Positions 9,578 to 18,958 of a stretch of DNA of 64,000 nucleotides are shown in pieces (position 1 is the first letter of the stretch; each line of letters starts with the position of its first letter). The notes below the pieces were generated by a model that did no database searches, was not told where the DNA came from, and worked only from the letters and a program-made list of their open reading frames with translations. Position numbers and translations under genes: made by a program. Location: contig JADCJC010000045.1 of the NCBI GenBank assembly GCA_020247395.1, positions 1 to 64,000 of the forward strand, in the 5' to 3' direction. Origin of the DNA: Rhodocyclaceae bacterium (GTDB taxonomy: Bacteria > Pseudomonadota > Gammaproteobacteria > Burkholderiales > Usitatibacteraceae).

Positions 9578-9930
9578 ACTTCGAGACCGTCCACGGCTAA
9601 GCCCAAGGGTGACGCATCCGCCGTGTCGGCATGGTCGCACCTTCGATACTATGCCGCGTCAGCACGACCGCGCCCCACCGCTAGCCGTATACCGTCGCCA
9701 TCAGCATCCTCGGTAGGTCTGATCGGTGATTCCCCACTCACCCGGTACGGCTCCCCAACCACCAACTAGGCGACCAAGAAATCGGCCTCGGCGGCTTGCA
9801 CCGGGCCCATGAAAAAAATGCGATGCATCACTCCTCAGTGCACAAAAAAACATGCCTATTGACGGGCATCTTCGGCGCTTTTCGCTTGAAAACGCCCACC
9901 GATATTAGACTTTTGCTAGGTGGCGGGCGG
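9578..9930. other. 353-base convergent gap
   Basis: This gap lies between the rightward HDOD gene and the leftward M24 peptidase gene. Apart from the hairpin at 9844-9870 I see no gene or repeat in it. Confidence 0.5.
9844..9870 (-). terminator. Probable Rho-independent terminator of the M24 peptidase gene
   Basis: Read on the minus strand, a short stem (ATGCC/GGCAT with a seven- to eight-base loop) is followed directly by seven Ts. It lies 60 bases past the stop of the M24 gene and is correctly oriented for it. The stem is short, so confidence is moderate. Confidence 0.5.
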
Positions 9931-11169
9931 TTATGCGCGAGCTTGCAACCCGAATGGATCATCCACCGAGTGCGAAGGCTGGGTGAACCAGCGTGGACCG
10001 TCCGCCGTCATGTAGAAATGGTCTTCGAGACGAATACCAAATTCGCCTGGCACACAGATCATTGGCTCGTTGGAAAAACACATTCCCTCAGCGAGCGGCG
10101 TCGCGTCGCTTCCCACCAAGTATGGCCATTCGTGGATATCCAAGCCGATGCCGTGTCCGGTGCGGTGTGGCAAACCAGGCAATTCATATTGCGGACCAAA
10201 GCCAGCCGCCGCAAGCGAACGGCGCGCGGCGATGTCGACCTCTCTGCAGGGCACTCCGAGCTGTGCGGCGCTGAGTGCTGCGGCTTGCGCCGCCTTCTCT
10301 GCATTCCAAACCATACGCTGGCGCGCGTTAGGTTCGCCGAACACGTAAGTACGGGTGATGTCCGAGATGTAGCCTTCAACCTGACAGCCGGTATCGATCA
10401 GCACCATGTCACCGGTGTTAAGCGTTTGTGGATGTTTCACGCCATGCGGAAACGCCGTCGCCGGGCCGAATAACACAATACAAAAATACGATCCTGACGC
10501 GCCGACTTTCTTGTGCGCCTCGTGGATGAAAGCCGTTACCTCAGCAGTGGTGATGCCCTCATGCAACATGCTGGCTGCCGCCTTGTGTACTTCAAGAGTC
10601 ATGTTTTTTGCGCGTTGCATCAGTGCAATTTCATTTGTTGATTTACACATACGGCAGTGCGCGGTGATCGGCTTGGCGTTGACCATCTCGATGCCCACTC
10701 CAACATCATTGGCAAACTTGGCAATACCATCCACCACAAAAAATGGTGTGTCTTCCGTGACGCCGATCTTTGTCCCCGACGTGGCCAGCCCTATGCGCCG
10801 CAGCGTCTCGACAAATAATTGATACGGACTTTCGTGCTCATGCCAGACATTCACCGGCCCTGGCACTATCATAAAGTCGCGAACAGTGTCTTGTTCAAAG
10901 TACGGAGCAAGATACTCGATTGTGCCAGTCGCCGGCACAATAGCACCCACCATGCGCTCACTCGGGTGCCACTTCGTACCGGTGAAATAGGTCATGTTCG
11001 TCCCGGCGTGAACCCACATCGCCGCGATGCCATCTTCCCGCATCTTCGCTTGCGCCTTTGTCGTGCGCGCGGCGTGTTCCGATTGCGAGATTGGGCTTAC
11101 GCTCGCGATCATGTTTGAAAGTGCTGCAAGCGCCTCGGCCTTGGTCTTACCACCCACACCAATCGTCAT
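9931..11169 (-). CDS. M24 family Xaa-Pro aminopeptidase/dipeptidase
   Basis: A cytosolic metallopeptidase of the pita-bread fold that removes N-terminal residues next to proline. The 412-residue product has an N-terminal creatinase-like domain (about 20-165) and a catalytic domain with all five metal ligands visible: two aspartates in DTGCQVEGYISDIT, histidine in HRTGHGIGL, glutamate in SNEPM and glutamate in LEDHF. I set the start at 11169 because the longer frame would overlap the M32 gene, whose stop lies 31 bases upstream. The two peptidase genes are probably one operon. Confidence 0.88.
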   Translation of the reverse strand: MTIGVGGKTKAEALAALSNMIASVSPISQSEHAARTTKAQAKMREDGIAAMWVHAGTNMTYFTGTKWHPSERMVGAIVPATGTIEYLAPYFEQDTVRDFMIVPGPVNVWHEHESPYQLFVETLRRIGLATSGTKIGVTEDTPFFVVDGIAKFANDVGVGIEMVNAKPITAHCRMCKSTNEIALMQRAKNMTLEVHKAAASMLHEGITTAEVTAFIHEAHKKVGASGSYFCIVLFGPATAFPHGVKHPQTLNTGDMVLIDTGCQVEGYISDITRTYVFGEPNARQRMVWNAEKAAQAAALSAAQLGVPCREVDIAARRSLAAAGFGPQYELPGLPHRTGHGIGLDIHEWPYLVGSDATPLAEGMCFSNEPMICVPGEFGIRLEDHFYMTADGPRWFTQPSHSVDDPFGLQARA

Positions 11170-11200
11170 TTGGACAGTCTCGCTTAAAAGTTGTTTGTTG

Positions 11201-12688
11201 TCAGGCCAAGTACCGCGACTCAAGGTGGCGTCGGTAATGCGCCGGGTCGAGTGCGCTGCCGGTTGCACGCGTGACAAGTTCATCAGTCGTCCAACGGCTA
11301 CCCTGCTCCCAGACATTCGTTTTGAGCCAATCCAGCGCAGGTGCTAGATTACCCGCAGCCATTTGTGTGTCTAAGTCTGGAACGGCACGGCGGATCGCGG
11401 CGAACCACTGCGCAGCGTACATCGCACCCAGCGTATAGCTCGGAAAATAGCCGAATAATCCCTCGCTCCAATGTACGTCTTGCATACATCCGTTGGTGTA
11501 GTTGCCGCGCGTATCAACATCCAGAAAATCGGCCATGGCCGCATCCCACAGCGCCGGGATGTCTTCGGCCTCAATACGCCCTTCAATCAGGTCGCGCTCA
11601 ATGCGGTAACGCAGGATAACGTGTAGCGGGTAAGTCAATTCGTCAGCATCCACACGGATAAAGCTTGGTTGCACACGAATCAGATGTTGGTAAAGATTGT
11701 CTGGATCAAACGCAGGCTGGGCACCAAACTGCTTGACGATATGCGGCACGATGAGGCCGACGAAGGCCCGCGACAAACCAATCTGCATTTCAAAACTCAG
11801 ACTTTGGCTCTCGTGGATACCCGCGCTGCGCGCCCACGCAACGGGTTGGCCGAGCAGATTACGCGGCAAATTTTGCTCATAACGACCGTGGCCGGTTTCA
11901 TGAATCGTACCCATCAAGCTTCCAACAAACTCATCCTCACGGTAGCGCGTTGTCAGGCGCGTGTCTTCGGGAACGCCGCCACAGAATGGGTGGGCACTTT
12001 CATCGAGTCGCCCAGCACTAAAGTCGAACCCGAGCAACTTCATCGCTTCCAATCCCAAGGCGTACTGCGCCGAACGTGAAAACGGCCCTTTCGGCGCGAT
12101 GACGTTTTGTTGCGCCTGCTTGACGCGGACTTTGCGCACCAAGTCCGGCAACCATGTCAGTAGGTCCCCAAATGACACGTCGAGTTTTTCGCTTGTCATG
12201 CCTGGCTCGTAATAATCCATCAATGCGTCGTATGGCTTGAGCCCGGATTGATTTGACAAGAACGTCGCCTGCTCGCGGCTGCACTTTAGAACCTCTCGAA
12301 AATTTGTCAGGAAGCCCGGCCAGTCGTTGGCCGGACGCTGAGTGCGCCAAGCGTGTTCACACTTGGCATTGGCCATCGATTGTTTCTGCACCAGAGCAGC
12401 GGGCAACGCATTGGCGGTGCGCCAGTCGCGGCGAATCTCGCGCAGATTTGCGCGCTGCGCGTCATCCAGCGCCTCCCGCTCGGCGTGGTCCAAAAAAACC
12501 TCAAGCTGCGGGTTCGTACGGATGCTGTGCAACAACCCATCCATCTCCGCCATCGCGTTCGCGCGTGCATCGTTGCCGCTGGCAGGCATCATGGACATGC
12601 GGTCCCAGCCAGCCAAGGCTTGCAGATGACCAAAGTGATGCAGGCGTTTCCAGGTCGTGGAAAGTTCTTGGTAGGCGGATTGGCTCAT
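11201..12688 (-). CDS. M32 family carboxypeptidase (Taq type)
   Basis: A zinc metallocarboxypeptidase of about 495 residues, the usual length for M32. The HETGH zinc motif sits near residue 260 within GTIHETGHGRYEQN, followed by the family blocks GIHESQSLSFE and VQPSFIRVDADELTYPLH. It cleaves C-terminal residues of peptides in the cytosol. It stands 31 bases upstream of the M24 aminopeptidase, which suggests joint peptide recycling. It is divergent from rsuA, with 168 bases between start codons. Confidence 0.92.
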   Translation of the reverse strand: MSQSAYQELSTTWKRLHHFGHLQALAGWDRMSMMPASGNDARANAMAEMDGLLHSIRTNPQLEVFLDHAEREALDDAQRANLREIRRDWRTANALPAALVQKQSMANAKCEHAWRTQRPANDWPGFLTNFREVLKCSREQATFLSNQSGLKPYDALMDYYEPGMTSEKLDVSFGDLLTWLPDLVRKVRVKQAQQNVIAPKGPFSRSAQYALGLEAMKLLGFDFSAGRLDESAHPFCGGVPEDTRLTTRYREDEFVGSLMGTIHETGHGRYEQNLPRNLLGQPVAWARSAGIHESQSLSFEMQIGLSRAFVGLIVPHIVKQFGAQPAFDPDNLYQHLIRVQPSFIRVDADELTYPLHVILRYRIERDLIEGRIEAEDIPALWDAAMADFLDVDTRGNYTNGCMQDVHWSEGLFGYFPSYTLGAMYAAQWFAAIRRAVPDLDTQMAAGNLAPALDWLKTNVWEQGSRWTTDELVTRATGSALDPAHYRRHLESRYLA

Positions 12689-12856
12689 GGGTCGGTTCCA
12701 TTGTTACGGGTAGAAAGCGCCATTATTTCAGCAAAAAGCCCCACTGCACCGACAAGCATCGATGGCAGGCTTCGCAACCGTAGATTCGCGGTCGTGGATC
12801 CTATTGCCCGGTTCGATAGAATGCACTGCAAGCTACCGTCATTACCGGATCGTTCA

Positions 12857-13570
12857 ATGACCCTCGAACAACTACTCTTTAGCCAAGGGTTTGGCACGCG
12901 AAAAATGTGCCGCCTGCTGATTGCCGATGGCCACCTCGCAATCGGCGGAGAAATCCAGACCGACCCGGCACAACATGCACCACAAGTTGCGGGCGGTACG
13001 TTTACATTTTCTGTCAGAGGACAACTTTGGCAGTACCACGCCAAGGCCTACTTGGCGTTGAACAAGCCTTCGGGTTACGAGTGTTCGCAGAAATCCAAGG
13101 CTCACCCGAGCGTGTATACGCTGCTACCGTCACCGCTGCGAACGCGAGACGTGCAGTCAGTGGGAAGATTGGATCAAGACACCACCGGCTTGCTGCTGTT
13201 TTCCGACGACGGCCAGTTCATTCACAAAATGGCCTCGCCCAAACACCACGTGCCAAAGATTTATGAGGTGACCACCAGCGAAGAACTGACCGACAAACAG
13301 GTAACACAACTGCTGGCTGGCGTGGTGCTCGAAGATAGCCCGGTGCCGGTAATTGCACTAGCCTGCGAGAGACTCGCGCCCACACGCCTAAAAATGACCT
13401 TGGCGCAAGGCAAGTATCACCAAGTCAAACGCATGCTGGCGGCGGTAGGCAATCACGTAAGGGCATTGCACCGCAGTCAAATTGGACAATTGGCGTTGCC
13501 GCCGGATTTGGCCCTTGGCGCATGGCGGTTTCTCACCCCAAACGAACTGGCAATGGTGTGCCGCGCGTAA
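12857..13570 (+). CDS. rsuA: 16S rRNA pseudouridine synthase, RsuA family
   Basis: This enzyme isomerises a uridine of 16S rRNA (position 516 in E. coli) to pseudouridine. The 237-residue product has an N-terminal S4 RNA-binding domain (LLFSQGFGTRKMCRLLIADG) and the catalytic block GRLDQDTTGLLLFSDDG with the essential aspartate, and ends with the KYHQVKRMLAAVGNHV motif. The ATG at 12857 gives the normal RsuA length; the frame remains open upstream only because it is antisense to the M32 gene. Confidence 0.88.
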   Translation: MTLEQLLFSQGFGTRKMCRLLIADGHLAIGGEIQTDPAQHAPQVAGGTFTFSVRGQLWQYHAKAYLALNKPSGYECSQKSKAHPSVYTLLPSPLRTRDVQSVGRLDQDTTGLLLFSDDGQFIHKMASPKHHVPKIYEVTTSEELTDKQVTQLLAGVVLEDSPVPVIALACERLAPTRLKMTLAQGKYHQVKRMLAAVGNHVRALHRSQIGQLALPPDLALGAWRFLTPNELAMVCRA

Positions 13571-13687
13571 CCGCCTGGCCGCCGCAACCGAGCGCCGTAA
13601 GGCAGAGGTCAGGGCCGACACGATCCTAGGCACACATTAGCTCGTCAGAATATATACCCGCTTCAGCGCAACACGCATCTGAAGCTG

Positions 13688-14206
13688 TCATTTGGTTGGT
13701 TTTTCTGTCGGCGGCACTTTTGTCGCCTGCCACGTTATCGCCTGCCACCTGCCGTCGCGATAGATAAACGCCGCGCTATTGCGGTAGTAGGTCGTCTCGC
13801 CGTTGGCGTCTCTAGCCACCAGTCGAAACGTCAGCGCGGCGATTTCACCATAGGGGCGCACCAGCACATCCTCAGCAGCATAGACCGCCGTCACCGCTGG
13901 CGGTGAGACGGCTGGGTTGGTCTTGCTCTTCGCCGGTAATGCCGACTCGACAAATGATTTGCGAATGTCGGCCTTTGTTTTGACGATACCGCCGGAGGTC
14001 GTATAGACCAAATCCTCCGCCCAAAATCGTTCGTGTGTCTCGGGCTTGTCGTTCTTGCCCGGCGCAAGAAAATCAGTTAACAATTCGGTGACCTGCACCC
14101 GCGTTTGTTCCGGGCTCGGGCCGCGTGGCACGTGTGCACTTGGCTGGGTCGAAACAAAAAAATTTCCGACCAGAACGATAAACACCGCGCAGCGTGCAAA
14201 AGACAT
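13688..14206 (-). CDS. Exported SnoaL/NTF2-like protein
   Basis: A 172-residue protein with an N-terminal hydrophobic signal segment (residues 6-20). The body resembles the SnoaL-like/DUF4440 cone fold: a helix with LTDFLAPG, a WAEDLVYTTSGG strand-turn, then a C-terminal strand pair ending AAFIYRDGRWQAITWQAT. Such proteins bind or transform small molecules, but no catalytic residues can be assigned. It stands alone on its strand, convergent with rsuA. Confidence 0.6.
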   Translation of the reverse strand: MSFARCAVFIVLVGNFFVSTQPSAHVPRGPSPEQTRVQVTELLTDFLAPGKNDKPETHERFWAEDLVYTTSGGIVKTKADIRKSFVESALPAKSKTNPAVSPPAVTAVYAAEDVLVRPYGEIAALTFRLVARDANGETTYYRNSAAFIYRDGRWQAITWQATKVPPTEKPTK

Positions 14207-14411
14207 GATATTCCCTTAGTGTTGGTAACTGGATTGAGTCTGGCGACAATACTTCGCGGCGATCATTATGCAAAACCACTCCACTAATTTGCCGGTTTGC
14301 GCACTCGGTATTCTGCCGCCGAAAACAGCCACTCGATAGCCGCTTGATGTTTTGTTCCTGCCGATACCGTCTCAAGGGATTACCCACGTGCGAATTCGTC
14401 CTGTGGAATGT

Positions 14412-15053
14412 CTATTGCAACTCGACAGAAATCCGCCGAACCGCCAGCTGAAACGGCCCGTCTTGACCATCTGCAATCATCAGCCCGACCTGATTTACCT
14501 TCGCCGCATCAAGGGGCGGCGCGTCGATGACGCGCCGGCCTCGGAAGGTGGCAACAAAGGTGTGAACGGGAATGGCAACGGTAGTCCAAGAGTCTGCAAC
14601 CGTCGCAAACGTTGATTGATAACTGACGGCATCAAAGCGTCCCGCCGTGCGCATGCTGAGTTTGTATCGCTTGCCGTCCCCGCGCACTTCAACCACGTAG
14701 TGGCTGACACCAGCCAGCGGCGGCGGCTTTGCTGCGGCGCGCACCGAGGCAAAGCCGCCGTTTTGTTGCAAAGACATCACCCCTTCAAACAAGGCATATC
14801 CCCCGGCATGAAAGCGCATGCGACTACGCGATATTCCTCCCATTACTCGATCATCGGTTGGCGACCATGCCACGACCGCATCGGCGCTAGAAAAAGTGAA
14901 AAGATCATGGATCATCGCAGTTCGCTGCTCGGTGTTACGGCTTGGCTTGTCATGTTGGGTGTTAGTAGAAAACGCGGCAACCATCGCCGGACTGACGGCA
15001 AGGCTAAACACCGCCGACAGGATACACAAAGGGATATACACGGAGGGTCGCAT
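14412..15053 (-). CDS. CIA30 family protein
   Basis: A 213-residue protein with a likely signal peptide (residues 1-27) followed by a CIA30 (complex I intermediate-associated protein 30) beta-sandwich. Visible blocks are WSPTDDRVMGGISRSR, FEGVMSLQQNGGFASVRA and QVGLMIADGQDGPFQLAVRRI. Bacterial members are of unknown function and resemble carbohydrate-binding-like jelly rolls. An exported version may act in the envelope. It stands alone, divergent from the gene at 15469. Confidence 0.8.
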   Translation of the reverse strand: MRPSVYIPLCILSAVFSLAVSPAMVAAFSTNTQHDKPSRNTEQRTAMIHDLFTFSSADAVVAWSPTDDRVMGGISRSRMRFHAGGYALFEGVMSLQQNGGFASVRAAAKPPPLAGVSHYVVEVRGDGKRYKLSMRTAGRFDAVSYQSTFATVADSWTTVAIPVHTFVATFRGRRVIDAPPLDAAKVNQVGLMIADGQDGPFQLAVRRISVELQ

Positions 15054-15278
15054 CAGCAGAGTCTAGACGATGTCGCGTTTCGTAGCAGGCCCATTTATGC
15101 TGCAACGCGGGAGTACGTCGAGTCTGAACCTTTTTTCTGACATTTCTCGCCAGTGAAGACCGGCAGATCGGGCCCCTATCTCGGCGACGTTTACATTTAC
15201 AATCCGCTGTGTTCGGCAGCGCATGCCTGGGGGCGATTCGCCCATCTCTTGGGAAGCATCAAGCCATCCGCGTTTGAC

Positions 15279-15318
15279 CATCGTCAGATTGCCTCGGGCA
15301 TCGTCAGATTGCATCGGG
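15279..15318. repeat. Two tandem 20-bp repeats
   Basis: CATCGTCAGATTGCCTCGGG is followed directly by a copy with one mismatch (CATCGGG for CCTCGGG). It lies in the 415-base gap upstream of the gene at 15469. It could be a slipped-strand duplication or paired operator sites. Confidence 0.7.
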
Positions 15319-15421
15319 CAACATGTTCGATCGTGACGGATTTTTTCGGATCATGCGCGCCGCGTATCGCGCTGCCATTTTTCGCCGCACTCCGCATCAA
15401 CGTTGTAGCATTAAGCGCTCG

Positions 15422-15449
15422 AATCTAACCAACTTAATCTAACCAACTT
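15422..15449. repeat. Two perfect tandem 14-bp repeats before a start codon
   Basis: AATCTAACCAACTT occurs twice back to back, 20 bases upstream of the ATG at 15469 and directly before its AGGAG ribosome-binding site. It could lie in the 5' leader and affect expression if copy number varies. The rest of the gap 15054-15421 shows no gene. Confidence 0.75.
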
Positions 15450-15468
15450 AGCCAGCAGGAGTTTCATC

Positions 15469-16182
15469 ATGATGCATCGAACCGTCCGCGGACGACTTGC
15501 CTACACATCAAAAAAACCTGACCGCTTGAATCAGCCGCGCGGTGACGAGCGCTTCACCTTTACGCACCACACTGACGGCAAAGTCATTCTGCGCGCCCAT
15601 TGTGAAATCGAGGAGCCCTTACCCACCGTCATGCGTGATGTCGTCTACGCGTTGGATGAACACGGTAAACCGATGGATTGCAGTGTACGATTGGTCGTGG
15701 GAGATAAATTTAATGGCTCGGGCTGGTTTCGGTTCACCCCCTCTGCGATTGAGTGCGAATCCTACGGCCCGTCGATCGGCCGACTTTCGCAACGCGTTGA
15801 ATTGAGCGCGCCGATTGATGGTTTTGGCACACACCCGGTGGTCGCAGACGCCTACCTGCTTGGCGGCATGGATTGGACCGTAATCAAACGCCGGACACTT
15901 TCGATGTATCTACCCTCGCCCGATTTGCGCGGCGCAACACCGCCCATCTTGGCACCTGTTAAAATTGATGCCGAATTTGTTGGCGATGAGACCATCACGG
16001 TCAAGGCTGGAACTTTCGCCACCAAACACTTTCGCTACCTCGACGTTGGCGATAGCGGCTTTTCCACCCAACATCCCCCTTACGACGTATGGGTCACCGA
16101 CGATGCCGACGCAATCATGGTGCAAGGCGGGGTCGGTGGCGCGATGCTGACGTGGTACGAGTTGGTCGAGCTTGCGCGATAG
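15469..16182 (+). CDS. Hypothetical protein, DUF3108-like
   Basis: A soluble beta-rich protein of about 237 residues without a signal peptide. The second half, with GDETITVKAGTFATKHFRY and VWVTDDADAIMVQ, is similar in layout to DUF3108-type proteins, where the phrase VPAGTF followed by a conversion step is typical. AGGAG seven bases upstream supports the ATG at 15469, with a second ATG immediately after. Function is unknown. Confidence 0.6.
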   Translation: MMHRTVRGRLAYTSKKPDRLNQPRGDERFTFTHHTDGKVILRAHCEIEEPLPTVMRDVVYALDEHGKPMDCSVRLVVGDKFNGSGWFRFTPSAIECESYGPSIGRLSQRVELSAPIDGFGTHPVVADAYLLGGMDWTVIKRRTLSMYLPSPDLRGATPPILAPVKIDAEFVGDETITVKAGTFATKHFRYLDVGDSGFSTQHPPYDVWVTDDADAIMVQGGVGGAMLTWYELVELAR

Positions 16183-16413
16183 CGCGTATTCATTTGCTAT
16201 CGGCGATGATGTGCCGGGTTGACCGCGTAGAGAAAACCCCGGCACCGTCGCCTCAAATGAGCAACGCCTTGTTCCCCGGGTAGGTCTGGGGCCACACGCC
16301 ATGGGTGGTGACGTTCGGCCGAAACACCCCTTACTTATCACCAGCCTACGTTCTCGCTGTCACGCAAACTCGCCTAGAATTTCGTCGCGTTCAATTCCCC
16401 CAAGGATCATCCC

Positions 16414-17730
16414 ATGCCCACGAGCGCTCCATCATCGTCAGAATCCTTCCATTCAATCCCAGGCCTCAAACTTCGCTCGCATTGGTTTGACCTGCCGCTC
16501 GACTATGCGCGCCCGGACAAAACCATCCAGGTCTTTGCGCGTGAAGTGGTCGCACCGCAGAAAGGATCCGCCAACCTGCCGTACTTGGTTTTCTTTCAAG
16601 GTGGTCCAGGCTCGGGCTCGCCGCGCCCCACCGGCAACACAGGCTGGATCAAGCGCGCGCTGCAAGATTACCGCGTCCTGTTGCTCGATCAACGCGGTAC
16701 GGGACTATCCTCGCCCATCACCGCGCAGAGCATGGCGCATCTACCAAACGCAGCGGCGCAAGCCGAATATCTCACGCACTTTCGAGCCGACAACATCGTG
16801 CGCGATGCGGAGGCGATCCGTAACGCCCTTTGCGGCGACACCCCATGGAGCATCTTGGGACAAAGTTACGGCGGCTTTTGTTCGATGCGTTATCTTTCCG
16901 CTGCACCCCACGGCCTGCGCGAGGTGTTTATCACGGGAGGCATTCCCTCACTGACACGCCCGACCGATGACGTGTATCGCAACACCTACCGGCGTGTCAT
17001 TGCAAAAAACGCCAAGTACTACGAACGTTATCCGCAAGATGTTGCACGCGTATGCGAACTGGTAGCGTATCTACGTCAGAACGATGTACCGATGCCGAGT
17101 GGCGGTCGGCTGACCGCACAACGTTTTCTACAACTGGGCTTGGCGCTTGGCATGAGTGATGGCTATGAGGCCATCCACTACCTGCTGGAAGAAGCGTGGA
17201 TCACCAGAGCAGATTCCCGCATGGAGCGCGAGCTCAATTGGAATTTCCTCGTGCATCTGGAACACCAGCAGAGTTTTGATACCAATCCAATTTTCTCGTT
17301 GATGCAAGAAGCGTGCTACACCCAGCAGGCGGCAAGCAACTGGTCTGCGGAGCGACTTCTCAATGAATTTCCCGAGTTTTCACTTGAGCGGAAGGATTGT
17401 GTGCTCTTTACCGGCGAAATGATCTATCCGTGGATGTTTGACACTTACCCGCAACTCAAGCCACTGAAAGGTGCGGCGGATATCCTCGCGCGTAAAACCG
17501 ACTGGCCGATGCTCTACGACATCGAGGTGCTAAAGCACAACAAAGTGCCCGTTGCCGCCGCTGTGTACTACGATGATATGTACGTGCCGCGAGAGTTTTC
17601 GGAAGAGACCGCCACTGTTGTACCCAATATGCGGCTGTGGCACACCAATGAATATGAGCACAATGGTTTGCGCGCCGATGGCGAGAAAGTACTTGGCAGA
17701 CTGATTGCGATGGTGCCGGGCGCGGTTTAA
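16414..17730 (+). CDS. S33 family peptidase, proline iminopeptidase-like
   Basis: An alpha/beta hydrolase of 438 residues. It shows the oxyanion block FFQGGPGSG, the DQRGTGLSSP block and the nucleophile elbow GQSYGG, in the order typical of S33 prolyl aminopeptidases of the longer type. The catalytic aspartate is probably in the VYYDDMYVP region and the histidine in NEYEHNGLR. It hydrolyses N-terminal proline from peptides in the family; the actual substrate is untested. The next gene starts 89 bases later on the same strand. Confidence 0.85.
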   Translation: MPTSAPSSSESFHSIPGLKLRSHWFDLPLDYARPDKTIQVFAREVVAPQKGSANLPYLVFFQGGPGSGSPRPTGNTGWIKRALQDYRVLLLDQRGTGLSSPITAQSMAHLPNAAAQAEYLTHFRADNIVRDAEAIRNALCGDTPWSILGQSYGGFCSMRYLSAAPHGLREVFITGGIPSLTRPTDDVYRNTYRRVIAKNAKYYERYPQDVARVCELVAYLRQNDVPMPSGGRLTAQRFLQLGLALGMSDGYEAIHYLLEEAWITRADSRMERELNWNFLVHLEHQQSFDTNPIFSLMQEACYTQQAASNWSAERLLNEFPEFSLERKDCVLFTGEMIYPWMFDTYPQLKPLKGAADILARKTDWPMLYDIEVLKHNKVPVAAAVYYDDMYVPREFSEETATVVPNMRLWHTNEYEHNGLRADGEKVLGRLIAMVPGAV

Positions 17731-17818
17731 GGGGTCGTGCAGTTCATCGCCTGAAAATCGACGACAGGGTTCAACCGGCATCGTTAGACTGCCAACTTTC
17801 ACGATATCTCCCCCTACC

Positions 17819-18592
17819 ATGACAACCGATCAAGCCAGTCGCGCACAAATGTTTGCACAACTCCATATACCGGGTAAGCCGCTCGTACTGTTCAATGTGT
17901 GGGATGCAGGCACCGCCGTTACCGTCGCCCGGGTCGGCGCCCCGGCAATCGCAACGGGGAGTTGGTCTGTCGCTGCGGCGCATGGCGTAGACGACGGTGA
18001 GGCGCTGGCGCTCGGCGACGTATTGGCCAACGCGGCCCGCATCGTGCGCGCTGTAGATGTCCCGGTCACGATCGACTTCGAAGCAGGCTATGGTGCCACA
18101 CCGGACGAAGTCGGCGCTTCGGTTGCTGCGCTGGTCGCCACGGGGGCGATCGGCATCAACATCGAAGATCGATTTATTGATCGTGAGGGATTGCAGCCAA
18201 TCAAAGACCAAGCGGCACGCCTCGCCGCCGCGCGAGGTGCGGCTGAGGCCGCGAGTGTACCGCTGTTCATCAATTCCCGCACCGACATTTTTCTGAATGC
18301 GCCGACCACTGCCCACTCATCGGCGATGGTGGATGAAGCCATCGCGCGTGCGCACGCTTATGCGGATGCCGGAGCAAGCGGATTTTTTCTGCCGGGCCTG
18401 GTCGACGAAACGTTGTTGAAGCGCGTGTGCCGCGAAAGCACGTTACCGGTCAATGTGATGATGTTTGCTGCGGCACCCAGCGCAAGTCGTTGCGCAGAAC
18501 TCGGCGTCGCACGGATCAGTCACGGCCCGGAACCATATCGTGCAATGGCAAAGTGGCTTGAAGGTACCGCGCGCGCGGTGTACTCGCGTTAG
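17819..18592 (+). CDS. Isocitrate lyase/PEP mutase superfamily enzyme
   Basis: A TIM-barrel enzyme of 257 residues related to oxaloacetate decarboxylase, methylisocitrate lyase and PEP phosphonomutase. Visible active-site blocks are TGSWSVAAAHG, the metal-binding DFEAGYG, NIEDR and FINSRTDIF. The isocitrate-lyase KKCGH motif is absent, so this is not a canonical isocitrate lyase; carbon-carbon lyase or decarboxylase activity on an oxo-acid is the likely role. The ATG at 17819 was taken because the longer frame overlaps the S33 gene. Confidence 0.8.
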   Translation: MTTDQASRAQMFAQLHIPGKPLVLFNVWDAGTAVTVARVGAPAIATGSWSVAAAHGVDDGEALALGDVLANAARIVRAVDVPVTIDFEAGYGATPDEVGASVAALVATGAIGINIEDRFIDREGLQPIKDQAARLAAARGAAEAASVPLFINSRTDIFLNAPTTAHSSAMVDEAIARAHAYADAGASGFFLPGLVDETLLKRVCRESTLPVNVMMFAAAPSASRCAELGVARISHGPEPYRAMAKWLEGTARAVYSR

Positions 18593-18872
18593 CGAGCGTT
18601 GGTCGGATCGATATGTTTGTCTTTAGGCTGACGCACGCTCAGATGCTTGATTGAGTGCAAAGGGCGGTTTCAAAACCCTCGGAAAGACGAGCACTTTCAG
18701 GCATTTTTAGCTGGAAACGACCGTGGACTCTTCACTTTGCTGATTCCGTGTCAGCGCGCCATATAGGCCGCAGAAGTGCCTCGCCAAAAATGACAGAAAA
18801 ATAACAAAAAATTCCTACGCTTCCTTGCAAAACCCCCTTTTCATTCAGAGCAAAGTGGCGCAAAATAACAAT
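18593..18872. other. Left part of a 591-base gap, with a dispersed-repeat-like segment
   Basis: No gene is seen here. The stretch at about 18690-18735 resembles 28594-28638 inside the ALDH16 linker: both have a TTTCAGG, then TTTTT, then RGCTGGAA and CCGTGGA in the same spacing. This suggests a further dispersed repeat. Around 18785-18870 the DNA is A/T-rich, as expected near a promoter. Confidence 0.45.
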
Positions 18873-18890
18873 GTGTGAGTTACCTCACAC
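18873..18890. promoter_or_regulatory. CRP-type operator, perfect palindrome
   Basis: GTGTGAG-TTAC-CTCACAC is a perfect inverted repeat and contains TGTGA-N6-TCACA, the core consensus of CRP/Vfr-type regulators. It lies 69 bases before the small ORF at 18959 and 294 before the lipoprotein gene at 19184. It is the only strong operator-like signal in the gap. Regulation of the rightward operon by a cAMP-receptor-type protein is inferred, not shown. Confidence 0.65.
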
Positions 18891-18958
18891 CGCGCACAGC
18901 AAAAAAAACAAACTTCGAAGTACGTGATTCCTAGACCACTCACTCAAGGGAGGGTGAT

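Noticed and set aside
11170-11316. N-terminal extension of the M24 peptidase
   Set aside because: It overlaps the end of the M32 gene and adds nothing resembling the family; the ATG at 11169 gives the normal length.
12353-12856. Upstream extension of rsuA
   Set aside because: It is antisense to the M32 peptidase gene; the conserved S4 domain starts at the ATG at 12857.
16301-16954. A 217-residue plus-strand frame overlapping the S33 peptidase
   Set aside because: It has arginine/serine/proline-rich out-of-frame composition inside a gene with clear motifs in another frame.
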